Notes: generated by a model from the letters alone, not told the origin. Counted from the stretch's first letter, positions 48,390 to 57,150 are shown. The stretch: DNA of 64,000 nucleotides from Ruminococcus sp. (GCA_017519145.1 JAFWTA010000038.1:1-64000), one strand, 5' to 3'. Program-made: numbers and translations.

Positions 48390-49193
48390 ATGAGGATCGA
48401 AAGCATAAACCTCGATCATGAAAGAAAGAGAAACTTTGTTGTGGAGCGTCCCATGGGCGCAGGAGTATGGGTGTTTCTTGCACTGAAGGCAAGGGCAGTG
48501 TTCACTATCGGCAGCAGGGAGATACCCTCACCCGATAATTCCTTTATCCTGCTGACTCCCGAGCAGCCTTTCAGCTATCGCTGCGATTCGGACGATTTCA
48601 AGGAAGACAGCGTTTTCTTTACTCCCGATGATGAGGACATGAAGCGTATCACCGATATGAAGATACCGCTCAACAAGGTAATACCTGCAGCTGAGCTCAC
48701 AGGCATAACTTCACTTCTGCGCAGTATGTGCCTTGAGTACTATTCTGCCAACAAGAACAGGCTTGAATCTGTGGATCTCTATTTCCGGCTGCTTCTCAGC
48801 AAGGTCAACGAGAGCGTTCTCAGCATGAAGAAGATAAGCGCTGTTCACGAGGGACTCTACATAGAGAAGCTCATGTGGCTCCGCGAGAGCATTTACCGCT
48901 GGCCCTCAAAGACATGGACCGTGGACGAAATGGCAGCGGACGTATCCCTGAGCCGTTCAAGGCTCCAGCATCTCTACACCGAGACCTTCGGCATAAGCAT
49001 ATCAAAGGATATAATCACCAGCCGTCTGGACAAGGCGACTGAGCTCCTGAAAAAGTCGGAATACTCCATCAACAAGGTAGCGGAGCTGGTAGGCTATCCC
49101 AACGCCTCCTACTTCAACAGACAGTTCAAGAACGGACTGGGCATGACTCCCACCGAATTTCGCAGGGAATATCAGGAACAGGAAGCAATATAA
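48390..49193 (+). CDS. AraC-family transcriptional regulator
   Basis: A 267-residue regulator. The N-terminal cupin-like ligand domain (about 20-95) is followed by a C-terminal AraC DNA-binding domain with two helix-turn-helices (TVDEMAADVSLSRSRLQHLY and SINKVAELVGYPNASYFNRQFK, ending GMTPTEFRREY). It is typical of sugar-responsive activators in this group. It lies divergent from pdxY with its own promoter. Its target is not evident from the neighbours; the sugar importer 2.5 kb away is one possibility. Confidence 0.88.
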   Translation: MRIESINLDHERKRNFVVERPMGAGVWVFLALKARAVFTIGSREIPSPDNSFILLTPEQPFSYRCDSDDFKEDSVFFTPDDEDMKRITDMKIPLNKVIPAAELTGITSLLRSMCLEYYSANKNRLESVDLYFRLLLSKVNESVLSMKKISAVHEGLYIEKLMWLRESIYRWPSKTWTVDEMAADVSLSRSRLQHLYTETFGISISKDIITSRLDKATELLKKSEYSINKVAELVGYPNASYFNRQFKNGLGMTPTEFRREYQEQEAI

Positions 49194-49199
49194 GCAAAA

Positions 49200-49227
49200 G
49201 CTCCGATAAATTCCGATTTATCGGAGC
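49200..49227 (+). terminator. Hairpin after the AraC-family gene
   Basis: A 12-bp perfect stem (GCTCCGATAAAT / ATTTATCGGAGC, loop tccg) directly after the stop codon. The T-run is missing. Confidence 0.6.
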
Positions 49228-49245
49228 AGCCGTATAAAATACAAT

Positions 49246-49275
49246 GCCCCTAAACGCTTTGAAGCGCTTAGGGGC
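49246..49275. terminator. Hairpin between convergent genes
   Basis: A 14-bp stem with one mismatch (GCCCCTAAACGCTT / AAGCGCTTAGGGGC). It lies 3' of the minus-strand gene at 49317 and probably ends transcripts on one or both strands. Confidence 0.6.
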
Positions 49276-49316
49276 AAAACTTATATATGGGGATTTGTCT
49301 GATGCGGAGCTTTTTA

Positions 49317-50912
49317 TTATTCACAGAACCATGGCTTTTTTGAGTTAAGTGTCATTTCCAGATCAAACTGTGTAGCAGTTCCGCTGCCGTCGTAAGGCAG
49401 GGGATTGAGCATTTCAGTGGTTTTTGAAACATCGGCATTATGCAGCATTGCCAGTAAAACAGATCTGCCGCTGCCAAGAACCAGTGTGAGGTATACCTCC
49501 TCGTTTTTAGGGAGCTTCCAGTTTGCGCCGTCTGTTACTCTGTACTTTAAGATATGGCTGCCGTTGAAAGAAAAACCTTCATAGGTATAAGGAGCAAAGT
49601 CCTCGGGAGACAGATCCGGTCCCTTTTCATTGTGGAGCTGTATTACATCGTCCATGTTCAGCGTACCTGCTGCAATAGAAGAAGTTATGGCTTCGTTGAA
49701 GGTCCATTTGTTTACCTCGTCACGAACTGTCTCATACGGAGTTCTTATTATATCTATGCTGTTGCCGCCGATATGATCTGACAGTGTGCAGACGGCAAGT
49801 GCATCAGAGTTTTCGGACTTCTTGACGGTCAGATACCAGTTGCTCTTGTCCATTACGATAAACTTCATGTTCAGTGTGGGATCGAAATAATTGTAATAGT
49901 TGCTGTATTCACGGAAGTCATCTATCCTCAGATCCGAGCCTTTTTTAGCGAGCTTCAGAACATCTTTAAGGTAAATGATACCCTCGTATTCTCTCTCGGG
50001 CTGTGACTCATTGATAAAGCTCTGAACATCGTCATATCTGATGTCTATGAAGTTCTTGGTATCTATGCCCTCCGTGGCAGGATACTCCTTTTTATTGATG
50101 CCGCGAAGAAGCCTGATATAGTTTGGTTTCTCGTTGAGCACTCCGCCTACCAGAACAGTATATCCGCTGCCCTCATTGATCCTGAACTCCCAGATATAAA
50201 GACCTGAGCCGATATCCTGATAGATATATTCAGTAAAATCGGACCATGTGAGGGCGTCTTTCTTCTTGGAAAGCTCAATGACGTCATTAAGTGTAAGATT
50301 TTTTGACATTGGCTTGACCTGAGTCGTGGTTACAGCCGCAGTTGTAGTTGCAGTATCGGTTTTAGCGGTCGATTTTGCTGTGGTTGTTGTAGCCGTTCTG
50401 CGTTCTTCAGTGCGGGGGGCACGGGTAGTCGTGGTTATGTCGATATCGTTCCTGTCTGTGACCACCGCGGCTATACTGCTTGATGAGGGCTGCTGTGAAG
50501 ATCTCTCTGTGGTATCGCTGATGTTGTCGTCAGTGACCACGGCGACAGTATTTGTAGTCTCGGCGGTGCTTTTTTCGATGATGTCAGAGGTAACGGTCGT
50601 ACCTGTTGCGACGATGATAGGAGAATCGTCAACAGGCTTGCGGTCGGGAGCTTTCATTTTCATGATGCCTATGACCGCACCGCAGACTACAAGCAGGCAG
50701 GCAGCCGCAAGGAAAACTCTCTGAATGGCGGGGGAGCGGCGTACTACGTCGATACCTGAGACCGTTTCATTATCAGCCATATCCATTTTTGAAAGGGCCT
50801 TCTGATATATCCGCTCGGAGGTCTTTTTATCGGCAGCCCTATAGCTCTCAGCGATGCGGCGGACAGTGTCATCATCTGCGTTGTGCAGTATATCGCTTAT
50901 GTTCCTTTTCAT
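49317..50912 (-). CDS. Membrane protein with three repeat units, partner of an ECF sigma factor
   Basis: A 531-residue protein that I cannot name. A helical cytoplasmic start (1-60), which could bind sigma, one membrane helix (about 64-84), a Thr-rich linker (100-200) and an extracellular part with three related units of about 105 residues. They begin near LTLNDVIELSKKKDALTWSD (206), IYLKDVLKLAKKGSDLRIDD (314) and LNMDDVIQLHNEKGPDLSPE (417). It lies 12 bp downstream of the ECF sigma gene, the usual place for an anti-sigma factor. A transmembrane sensor/anti-sigma role is inferred; no known anti-sigma motif is clear. Confidence 0.65.
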   Translation of the reverse strand: MKRNISDILHNADDDTVRRIAESYRAADKKTSERIYQKALSKMDMADNETVSGIDVVRRSPAIQRVFLAAACLLVVCGAVIGIMKMKAPDRKPVDDSPIIVATGTTVTSDIIEKSTAETTNTVAVVTDDNISDTTERSSQQPSSSSIAAVVTDRNDIDITTTTRAPRTEERRTATTTTAKSTAKTDTATTTAAVTTTQVKPMSKNLTLNDVIELSKKKDALTWSDFTEYIYQDIGSGLYIWEFRINEGSGYTVLVGGVLNEKPNYIRLLRGINKKEYPATEGIDTKNFIDIRYDDVQSFINESQPEREYEGIIYLKDVLKLAKKGSDLRIDDFREYSNYYNYFDPTLNMKFIVMDKSNWYLTVKKSENSDALAVCTLSDHIGGNSIDIIRTPYETVRDEVNKWTFNEAITSSIAAGTLNMDDVIQLHNEKGPDLSPEDFAPYTYEGFSFNGSHILKYRVTDGANWKLPKNEEVYLTLVLGSGRSVLLAMLHNADVSKTTEMLNPLPYDGSGTATQFDLEMTLNSKKPWFCE

Positions 50913-50924
50913 ATTATCCCTCCT

Positions 50925-51485
50925 TTATAAAGTGATATCCAAATCGGTAAGGGCGGTTTTCAGCTTTTTCAGTGCTCTTCGGAGCCTGCTTCTTACCGTT
51001 ATGGGGTTCATGCCGAGAATACGCGCAGTCTCGGTGGAGTTTCGGTCGTAGAAGTACTTCTGTATTATTATGGAGGAATCGGGTTCACCCAGTTCCTCGA
51101 TCTTATCAAGCAGTATCGCTGAGATCTGGACTCTTTCAGTGTCTGCTTCGACATCGTCTGCCGAGGGAAGTGAAAATTCCGTTTCGGGATCAAGTGGGAT
51201 ATTCAGCGAACTATGGATGTTTATGGAGCGTTTAAAGTCTATGGCTCGTCTTTTTGCCGAGGTGCCGATATAGGCTTTCAGCGAGGTATCGCGCAAAGTA
51301 TCGTACTTCATCATTACGTCACTGAGCACCTCTGCCGTGCAGTCCTCAACGTCATTCCGGCTTGCGGAGTCTCTGAGCACATTGTAGATTATGGTGTAAG
51401 CGTAGCTCCAGTACTCGTCAAACAGTGCTCTGAAGCCTTCATCAGGAGCTTCTCTGAGCTTTTGCTTTATGTCTTTCTCTGTCAT
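50925..51485 (-). CDS. ECF-type sigma-70 family factor
   Basis: A 186-residue sigma factor with region 2 (EGFRALFDEYWSYAYTIIYN, then DVEDCTAEVLSDVMMKY) and region 4 (TETARILGMNPITVRSRLRRALKKLK). Region 3 is missing, as usual for ECF factors. It is co-transcribed with the membrane protein at 49317, which probably holds it inactive until a signal arrives. Its target promoters are not known. Confidence 0.9.
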   Translation of the reverse strand: MTEKDIKQKLREAPDEGFRALFDEYWSYAYTIIYNVLRDSASRNDVEDCTAEVLSDVMMKYDTLRDTSLKAYIGTSAKRRAIDFKRSINIHSSLNIPLDPETEFSLPSADDVEADTERVQISAILLDKIEELGEPDSSIIIQKYFYDRNSTETARILGMNPITVRSRLRRALKKLKTALTDLDITL

Positions 51486-51530
51486 TATCCCACCTCCTCG
51501 TCTGAAAGATCAGCGAATTCGTCTTCTTTC

Positions 51531-51559
51531 ATTATACACATACGGTAAAAAGATGTAAA
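51531..51559 (-). promoter_or_regulatory. Promoter of the ECF sigma operon
   Basis: On the minus strand: TTTACA, 17 bp, TATAAT, about 46 bp before the sigma gene start. It is of sigma-A type. Confidence 0.7.
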
Positions 51560-51615
51560 GTGTTGCAGTGTTATAACTTTTTTATGCCTTTTTTCTGACT
51601 TGTTTTGAAATGGCT

Positions 51616-51758
51616 CAGTTTTTCTCCGTGTCCTTTGCTATTATCAAACTTTTATGTTATAAGCGGGGAGCCCCCCCGCAGGCTGTTTCGCGGCAAAGTA
51701 TCATAAAACGGCAGTTTTTCTCCGCGCATCTTGCTATTTTCGTACTAATATGTTATAA
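51616..51758 (+). repeat. Direct repeat pair carrying promoters
   Basis: Two 47-bp copies, 51616-51662 and 51712-51758, match at 37 of 47 positions by eye. Each starts with CAGTTTTTCTCCG and ends with TATGTTATAA, and each holds TTGCTA, 17 bp, TATAA(G/T). Confidence 0.8.
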
Positions 51759-51776
51759 TAGTAGATATTCTACTAT
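51731..51776 (+). promoter_or_regulatory. Promoter of the DUF3737 gene with operator-like palindrome
   Basis: TTGCTA, 17 bp, TATAAT (51731-51759). A perfect 8-bp inverted repeat with 3-bp centre (ATAGTAGA / TCTACTAT, 51758-51776) overlaps the -10 box and the RNA start, a typical repressor site. Confidence 0.7.
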
Positions 51777-51789
51777 GAGGAGTGAGATT

Positions 51790-52632
51790 ATGAAGGAAAT
51801 ACACAACGAGCACTTTACGGGGGAAAGGGCTCTGTTTCAGTGCAACGAACACAGAATAAGCGGTTCGGTCTTCGATGACGGAGAGTCACCGCTAAAACAC
51901 AGCAGATTTATCGATCTTTCCGACTGTACCTTCGGGTGGAAATATCCCATATGGTACAGTGAAAACATCAGGATGAAGAACTGCAGGATAGGCGAGCACG
52001 GCCGCGCGGGAATATGGTACGTTTCCGATATAAAGGTAGATGATACTGTTATCGAGGCGCCCAAGTGTTTCCGCCATTCAAACAGTATAAGTCTCAATAA
52101 TGTAAGTTTTCCAAGCGGTCCCGAGACTCTGTGGAAGTGTGCAAATATCCGCATAAACAATGTGACCGCCGAAGGTGATTATTTTGCTATGGACTGCGAC
52201 GGCATGGACATCAACGGCCTGAAGCTAACAGGAGGCTACTCCTTTGACGGCGTTAAGAACGTGACCGTGAGAAATTCTGTTATCACGGGCAGAGATGCAT
52301 TCTGGAACAGTGAAAACGTCATCATATATGATTCTGTCATAACAGGCAAGTACTTCTGCTGGAATTCCCGCAATATCACTCTTGTGAACTGCACTGTGGA
52401 GAGCCTTCAGGGAATGTGTTATACGGAGAACCTTATACTCAGGAACTGCAAGCTTCCGAATACTACCCTTGCCTTTGAGTATTCTACGGTAAATGCCGAT
52501 ATAAAGGGCGGCATCGACAGTATCATGAATCCGTCGGGCGGTATTATCAGAGCCGAGTCCATAGGAGAGATCATCATGGACGAGAAGCAGGTAGATGTAT
52601 CAAGGACAAAGATAATACTCGGCGCTCAGTAA
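51790..52632 (+). CDS. DUF3737 family right-handed beta-helix protein
   Basis: A 280-residue cytoplasmic protein of the DUF3737 family. It is built of short coil repeats of the type NVTVRNSVITGRDAFWNSENV, giving a single-stranded beta-helix. Conserved text: SRFIDLSDCTFGWKYPIWYS and YFCWNSRNITLVNCTVESLQG. The function of the family is unknown. The start is ATG 51790, with GAGGAG upstream; longer frames upstream run through the promoters. It is a single-gene unit ending in a terminator. Confidence 0.85.
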   Translation: MKEIHNEHFTGERALFQCNEHRISGSVFDDGESPLKHSRFIDLSDCTFGWKYPIWYSENIRMKNCRIGEHGRAGIWYVSDIKVDDTVIEAPKCFRHSNSISLNNVSFPSGPETLWKCANIRINNVTAEGDYFAMDCDGMDINGLKLTGGYSFDGVKNVTVRNSVITGRDAFWNSENVIIYDSVITGKYFCWNSRNITLVNCTVESLQGMCYTENLILRNCKLPNTTLAFEYSTVNADIKGGIDSIMNPSGGIIRAESIGEIIMDEKQVDVSRTKIILGAQ

Positions 52633-52640
52633 AAAATATA

Positions 52641-52667
52641 GCCCCGAAGCGTTTGACGCTTCGGGGC
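52641..52667 (+). terminator. Terminator of the DUF3737 gene
   Basis: An 11-bp perfect stem (GCCCCGAAGCG / CGCTTCGGGGC, loop tttga) followed by tgttta. Confidence 0.8.
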
Positions 52668-52695
52668 TGTTTATACTTATTTCGCCGCAAAAGAG

Positions 52696-52724
52696 TTGCT
52701 TTATTGCGTGATCTATGCTATAAT
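52696..52724 (+). promoter_or_regulatory. Plus-strand promoter pointing into the ackA 3' end
   Basis: TTGCTT, 17 bp, TATAAT, placed just past the end of the convergent ackA gene. It would make RNA antisense to ackA. No open frame of note follows. Confidence 0.45.
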
Positions 52725-53923
52725 TACTTGGAAATAAGAGCGAGAGTATCTCTTGCGATGAGGAGCTCCTCATTTGTGGGAACGATCCATACCTCGATCT
52801 TTGAGTCAGGTGTGGAGATCTTTGTGAGCTTGCCTCTGATAGAGCGGTTGAGCTCCTTGTCGATCTTGATTCCGAAGTAATCCATATCCTCGCAAACCTG
52901 CTCTCTTACTTCCCATGAGTTCTCGCCGATACCGCCTGTGAAGAGGACAGCGTCGAGACCGTTCATAGCAGCTGCGTAAGAGCCGATGTACTTCTTGATC
53001 TCGTAAGCCAGCATATCCGAAACCAGCTGAGCCTTCTTGTTGCCGTTGTTTGCAGCTTCCTGAATGTCACGATTATCCGAGCCAACGCCTGATACACCGA
53101 GGAAGCCTGACTTCTTGTTCATATATTCGCTCATCTGTGAAGGTGTGAAGCCGTGCTTGTCAGCTACGAATGTTACAGCAGAGGGATCTACTGAACCTGT
53201 TCTTGTACCCATTACAACGCCGTCAAGAGGAGTGAAGCCCATTGAAGTATCTACGGACTTGCCTGCGTCAACAGCTGTGATGGAAGAACCGTTTCCGAGG
53301 TGACATGAAACGATCTTGAGATCCTTGATGTCCTTGCCCATAGCCTCTGCGAGAGCAGCGGATACGAAACGGTGTGATGTGCCGTGGAAGCCGTACTTTC
53401 TTACATGGAGCTTCTCATAATCATCATAGGGAAGACCGAACATGAATGCCTTGGGGGGCATTGTCTGGTGGAAGGCTGTATCAAAAACAACTACCTGAGG
53501 TACGTTTGCGGGGATAACGCTCTTGCAGGCTCTCAGTGCCAGTGCGTGTGCGTGGTTGTGTACGGGAGCAAGCTCGCGGAGCTCGTCGATCTTGTCGATT
53601 ACCTCGTCAGTAACGAGAACGGACTTGTCGAATACATCAGCACCCTGTACTATTCTGTGACCAACAGCGGAGATAGCGTCCATGCTGTCGATGACCTTTG
53701 CATCACCTGATGTAAGGCACTCTACCAGCTTCATGAAAGCCTCTGTATGTGTGGGGAATGAGCAGTCCTCGTCAAGAACTCTGCCGTCAGCAGTCTTGTG
53801 ATTGATATGGCCGTCGATACCGATACGGTCGCAGTTGCCCTTAGCGATAACGCTCTCATCGCTCATGTCGATGAGCTGATACTTCAGTGAGGAGCTTCCT
53901 GCATTTACAACTAAGATGATCAT
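52724..53923 (-). CDS. ackA: Acetate kinase
   Basis: A 399-residue acetate kinase, which turns acetyl phosphate and ADP into acetate and ATP at the end of mixed-acid fermentation. The N-terminal VNAGSSSLKYQLID, the HGTSHRFVS segment, CHLGNGSSITAV, and LFTGGIGENS with the downstream active-site Arg and Glu are all present. Length is normal. It has its own promoter and codons of a highly expressed gene. No pta is adjacent. tmcAL, which itself uses acetate, lies divergently upstream; ackA and tmcAL are linked in many Clostridia. Confidence 0.95.
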   Translation of the reverse strand: MIILVVNAGSSSLKYQLIDMSDESVIAKGNCDRIGIDGHINHKTADGRVLDEDCSFPTHTEAFMKLVECLTSGDAKVIDSMDAISAVGHRIVQGADVFDKSVLVTDEVIDKIDELRELAPVHNHAHALALRACKSVIPANVPQVVVFDTAFHQTMPPKAFMFGLPYDDYEKLHVRKYGFHGTSHRFVSAALAEAMGKDIKDLKIVSCHLGNGSSITAVDAGKSVDTSMGFTPLDGVVMGTRTGSVDPSAVTFVADKHGFTPSQMSEYMNKKSGFLGVSGVGSDNRDIQEAANNGNKKAQLVSDMLAYEIKKYIGSYAAAMNGLDAVLFTGGIGENSWEVREQVCEDMDYFGIKIDKELNRSIRGKLTKISTPDSKIEVWIVPTNEELLIARDTLALISK

Positions 53924-53961
53924 ATATGTAATTTCCTTTCAAAAAATATTTTGCATATATT

Positions 53962-53989
53962 ATTATATACTATTTTTGAAAAATTGCAA
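53962..53989 (-). promoter_or_regulatory. Promoter of ackA
   Basis: On the minus strand: TTGCAA, 16 bp, TATAAT, about 40 bp before the start codon. Confidence 0.7.
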
Positions 53990-54162
53990 GTCCTTTTTTG
54001 AAATTTACGGGGCGCAAGAGGCATTTTTATGCGTGAAAGGGGCGTAAAAGCAGCGGTTTAGTGTTGCAAATCGCCTAAAACCGCATCAAAAACCTGCAAT
54101 AATATGTAAAGTTGAGAAAAATTTACAGAAAATCATTGAAATAAAAGAAAAGAGGTAGTAAA

Positions 54163-55356
54163 ATGAAAGTCAGCGGTATTATCTGTGAGTATAATCCCTT
54201 TCATAACGGACATCTTTACCATATCAGAAAGACCCGCGAGAATGGTGCTACGCATATTGCGGCGGTAATGAGCGGCAACTTCGTGCAGCGCGGCGATACA
54301 GCCATAATGGACAAGCTTGAAAGAGCGCGTCTGGCAGTACGCTCGGGAGCCGATCTTGTAATCGAGCTGCCTGTGCAGTACAGCCTTGCCTCGGCGGAGA
54401 ATTTCGCGTCGGGAGCTGTTCATCTTCTGGACAGTCTCGGTGCTGTGGACGAGCTTTCATTCGGCAGCGAATGCGGCGATACCCGGAAGCTTCTGAAGGC
54501 TATGGAAACAGTTGATCTGGCGGCACTCACACACGCCGACGAGATAAAAAGCATTATGGAAAAGGGATATACTTATCCGAGAGCGCTCAATTCAGTGGTA
54601 AACGGCTATGATCCCGAGGCTGCTGCAATTATTGCAGAGCCCAACAACACCCTTGCAGTGGAGTACCTGAGGGCACTGAAAAGGAGCGGCTCTGCCATGG
54701 AGCCCTTCACGGTCATGCGCGAAAAGGCTGCACACGACGGAACGGAAGCCTCTGACGGCTTTGCCAGCGCATCAATGCTCCGCGAGATGATAGAGAACGG
54801 CGAGAGCATAGACAGTTTCACCACAGAGGAGTGGGCTGCGGCTGTAAGGAGTGCTGTGAAAAACGGCGAGACAGCGTCCATGAGCAGGCTCGAAAGAGTC
54901 ATACTCTACAAGCTGCGCACCTGCTCTGTTGAGGAGATAGCGCAGATATGCGACGTGGGACAGGGACTTGAACACAGGATATACGGAGCGAGGATGGCAG
55001 GCTCACTTGACGAGCTGCTGTTCACGGTAAAGACAAAAAGATACACTATGGCAAGGATAAGGCGTATAATGCTTGCCCTGCTCATAGGCATAACAAAGAC
55101 AGATATGGAGCAGCTGCCGCCATACGGAAGGATACTCGCCTTCAATGAGCGGGGCAGGGAGATACTTGCGAGAGCCAAGGGCTCTGCGATGATCCCATTC
55201 GGCTCCTCTATCGCAAAGCTGTCACAGCTGGGGGATACTGCTGAGCGCTTTGCAGAGCTTGAGATAAGAGCATCGGATATATATGGGCTGGCACTTGACA
55301 CGGTAACGTCCGCCCAGAAGGATTATAGGGCAAAAATAATGATAGATATGGAGTAG
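54163..55356 (+). CDS. tmcAL: tRNA(Met) cytidine acetate ligase
   Basis: A 397-residue enzyme of the YlbM/TmcAL family. It activates acetate with ATP and adds it to C34 of elongator tRNA-Met, forming N4-acetylcytidine, which prevents misreading of isoleucine codons. Family motifs: GIICEYNPFHNGHLYH (nucleotidyltransferase HxGH), VMSGNFVQRGD, DLVIELPVQYSLASAE and LGFGSE-like LSFGSECGD. The length is typical. It starts the co-oriented run that reaches mnmA and is divergent from ackA. RBS AGAGGTAG. Confidence 0.92.
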   Translation: MKVSGIICEYNPFHNGHLYHIRKTRENGATHIAAVMSGNFVQRGDTAIMDKLERARLAVRSGADLVIELPVQYSLASAENFASGAVHLLDSLGAVDELSFGSECGDTRKLLKAMETVDLAALTHADEIKSIMEKGYTYPRALNSVVNGYDPEAAAIIAEPNNTLAVEYLRALKRSGSAMEPFTVMREKAAHDGTEASDGFASASMLREMIENGESIDSFTTEEWAAAVRSAVKNGETASMSRLERVILYKLRTCSVEEIAQICDVGQGLEHRIYGARMAGSLDELLFTVKTKRYTMARIRRIMLALLIGITKTDMEQLPPYGRILAFNERGREILARAKGSAMIPFGSSIAKLSQLGDTAERFAELEIRASDIYGLALDTVTSAQKDYRAKIMIDME

Positions 55357-55361
55357 TGTAA

Positions 55362-56483
55362 ATGATAGCGGACTTTCTTCGTAAAGCAGCCGCAGCGGCT
55401 GCTGCGATGATATCACTGACGTCATGCGGAAAAATGGTAGTGCTCATGGACTCTGATGTAAACGAGCCACACGCTTCAGCAAATGCCTATTCAAAGGTGG
55501 AGGTCACTGAGGCGGCTGAGCCTGCTTCCGAGCCTGTTACGGAACAGTTTACTCTTGACATAAAAATGCCCGAGGGATATGAGATCCCCAAAAGCTATGC
55601 AATAGCTGATTTCAACGCCGTGCTCCAGAAGCCCGAGCTTCCTACGGGCTGTGAGGTGACGGCACTGTGCGAGGTGCTTCAGTATCTCGGCTTTGATATC
55701 GACAAGGTGACGCTTGCCGACGAGTTCATGCCCATGGACAACAACGGTATCACCACCATGAAGACCGCCTATATAGGCGATCCTAAGTCAGATGAGGGCT
55801 TCGGCTGCTTTGCTCCGGTCATAGTGCAGACTGCCGACGATTACTTTGAATCAGTGAACTCTCCCTGCTATGCCGTGGACATCACGGGAAGCTCAATGCA
55901 GGAGATATACTATCAGGTGAGTCAGGGCAGACCCGTAGTTATATGGAGCACCATCAACCAGATAATAACCACTCCCAACCTGCGCTGGGTGACCAATGAG
56001 GGAGAGGAGATGTGGTTCAATGATTTCCAGCACTGCGTTGCCATTTACGGCTACGATCTCGAAGAAAAGGCGGTCCATATCGCGGATCCTCTGGTCGGCA
56101 ATGTAAAGTACGGTATAGAACAGTTTGAAAAGACCTATGAGGTCATGGGCAAGCAGGCTGTGGTCATCTGCGGAGACGCAAAAACTCAGGGAGACTACAA
56201 GGCTCCTGCCGATAAGCCTCAGTCGCCGATACTTAGCCGCAACAAGGCTGAGCGTAAGAAAGCGGAGGAGGAAGAAGCCCGCCGCAAGGCTGAAGAAGAG
56301 GAGCGCAAAAAGGCGGAGGAAGAGCGCAAGAAGGCTGAAGAGGAAGAACGCAAAAGAGCTGAGGAAGAAGAAAAACGCAGAGCAGAGGAGGAAGCAGCCG
56401 GGGCTCAGGAGGAGAATGAGGCTGTTGAAGAGCCTGCCCCTGCAGAGGAACAACATGATGAAGGCGAAGAGGAGCAGGGATAA
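55362..56483 (+). CDS. C39-like cysteine peptidase lipoprotein with charged C-terminal tail
   Basis: A 373-residue lipoprotein: signal peptide with lipobox LTSC (Cys about 22), a spacer, and a C39_2-like papain-fold domain (about 80-270). The likely nucleophile is Cys in LPTGCEVTAL, with His in HCVAIYGYD. From about residue 295 it becomes a tail of Lys/Glu/Arg/Ala repeats (KKAEEE type) expected to form a single long helix. It may process or bind surface proteins or peptides; the substrate is unknown. It begins 5 bp past tmcAL, with GGAG inside the end of that gene. Confidence 0.78.
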   Translation: MIADFLRKAAAAAAAMISLTSCGKMVVLMDSDVNEPHASANAYSKVEVTEAAEPASEPVTEQFTLDIKMPEGYEIPKSYAIADFNAVLQKPELPTGCEVTALCEVLQYLGFDIDKVTLADEFMPMDNNGITTMKTAYIGDPKSDEGFGCFAPVIVQTADDYFESVNSPCYAVDITGSSMQEIYYQVSQGRPVVIWSTINQIITTPNLRWVTNEGEEMWFNDFQHCVAIYGYDLEEKAVHIADPLVGNVKYGIEQFEKTYEVMGKQAVVICGDAKTQGDYKAPADKPQSPILSRNKAERKKAEEEEARRKAEEEERKKAEEERKKAEEEERKRAEEEEKRRAEEEAAGAQEENEAVEEPAPAEEQHDEGEEEQG

Positions 56484-56484
56484 T

Positions 56485-57132
56485 TTGATAAAGGGCGTGA
56501 TTTTTGACCTTGACGGTACGCTGCTGGACTCAATGACAGTGTGGAGCAGCATTGACCGTGAATTTTTAATAGAGAACGGCATCTCCGATCCGCCTCCCGA
56601 GGTCTCGGACGTTGTCAAAAAGATGACTGTGGACGAGTCTTCACAGTACTTCATTGACCGATTCGGACTTCACTGCACCAAGGAGTATGTTATCAAGCGT
56701 ATCGAGGACATGGTTCGTCAGCGCTATGAGGAGCAGATACCCCTGAAGCCCCATGCGGAGGAGGTGCTGGACTTCCTCGACAGCAGGAACGTGCCTTACG
56801 GCATTGCCACTGCCACCTACAAGGGACTGGCTGAGGCGGCACTGAAGCGCTGCGGAGTCTACGACAGGTTCCGCTTTCTGCTGACTGACAGGGAATACCC
56901 CGCAGGCAAGAATTTCCCCGATATCTTCCTCGGAGGAGCAGAGCGTCTCGGCGCGCATCCTGACGAGACCCTTGTCATAGAGGACTCTCTCCACTGCATA
57001 GAGACTGCCAAGTCCGCGGGCTTTACGGTCTGCGGAGTTTATGACTCCGTTGCAGAGGCTGACAGCGGCAGGATAATGGAGCTTTCCGACTTCTATGTGA
57101 AGTCTCTTGATGGGATAATACAAATAATTTAG
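56485..57132 (+). CDS. HAD hydrolase, beta-phosphoglucomutase-like
   Basis: A 215-residue HAD (type IA) phosphatase or mutase: GVIFDLDGTLLDSMTVW (nucleophile Asp), YGIATATYK (motif II Thr), the Lys loop AGKNFPDIFLGGAERLG, and VIEDSLHCIETAKSAG (motif IV). It should remove or move phosphate on a sugar phosphate; the exact substrate is unknown. A TTG start at 56485, 1 bp after the previous stop and behind GGAGCAGGG, gives the usual family N-end. An upstream ATG at 56455 is the alternative. Confidence 0.82.
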   Translation: MIKGVIFDLDGTLLDSMTVWSSIDREFLIENGISDPPPEVSDVVKKMTVDESSQYFIDRFGLHCTKEYVIKRIEDMVRQRYEEQIPLKPHAEEVLDFLDSRNVPYGIATATYKGLAEAALKRCGVYDRFRFLLTDREYPAGKNFPDIFLGGAERLGAHPDETLVIEDSLHCIETAKSAGFTVCGVYDSVAEADSGRIMELSDFYVKSLDGIIQII

Positions 57133-57150
57133 GGCGAACGATGTTCGCCC
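57132..57150 (+). other. Small hairpin before mnmA
   Basis: An 8-bp perfect stem (GGGCGAAC / GTTCGCCC, loop gat) at the stop of the HAD gene. There is no T-run, so it may slow rather than stop transcription. Confidence 0.5.

Larger units (their letters stand above)
51486..51789. other. Divergent intergenic region with duplicated promoter
   Basis: No gene is seen. It holds a promoter for the sigma operon on the minus strand and a pair of 47-bp direct repeats, each with a plus-strand promoter. Confidence 0.6.

Noticed and set aside
56125-56484. N-terminal extension of the HAD gene with very basic text
   Set aside because: It is a second frame of the Lys/Glu tail of the C39-like gene; the true HAD start is near 56485.
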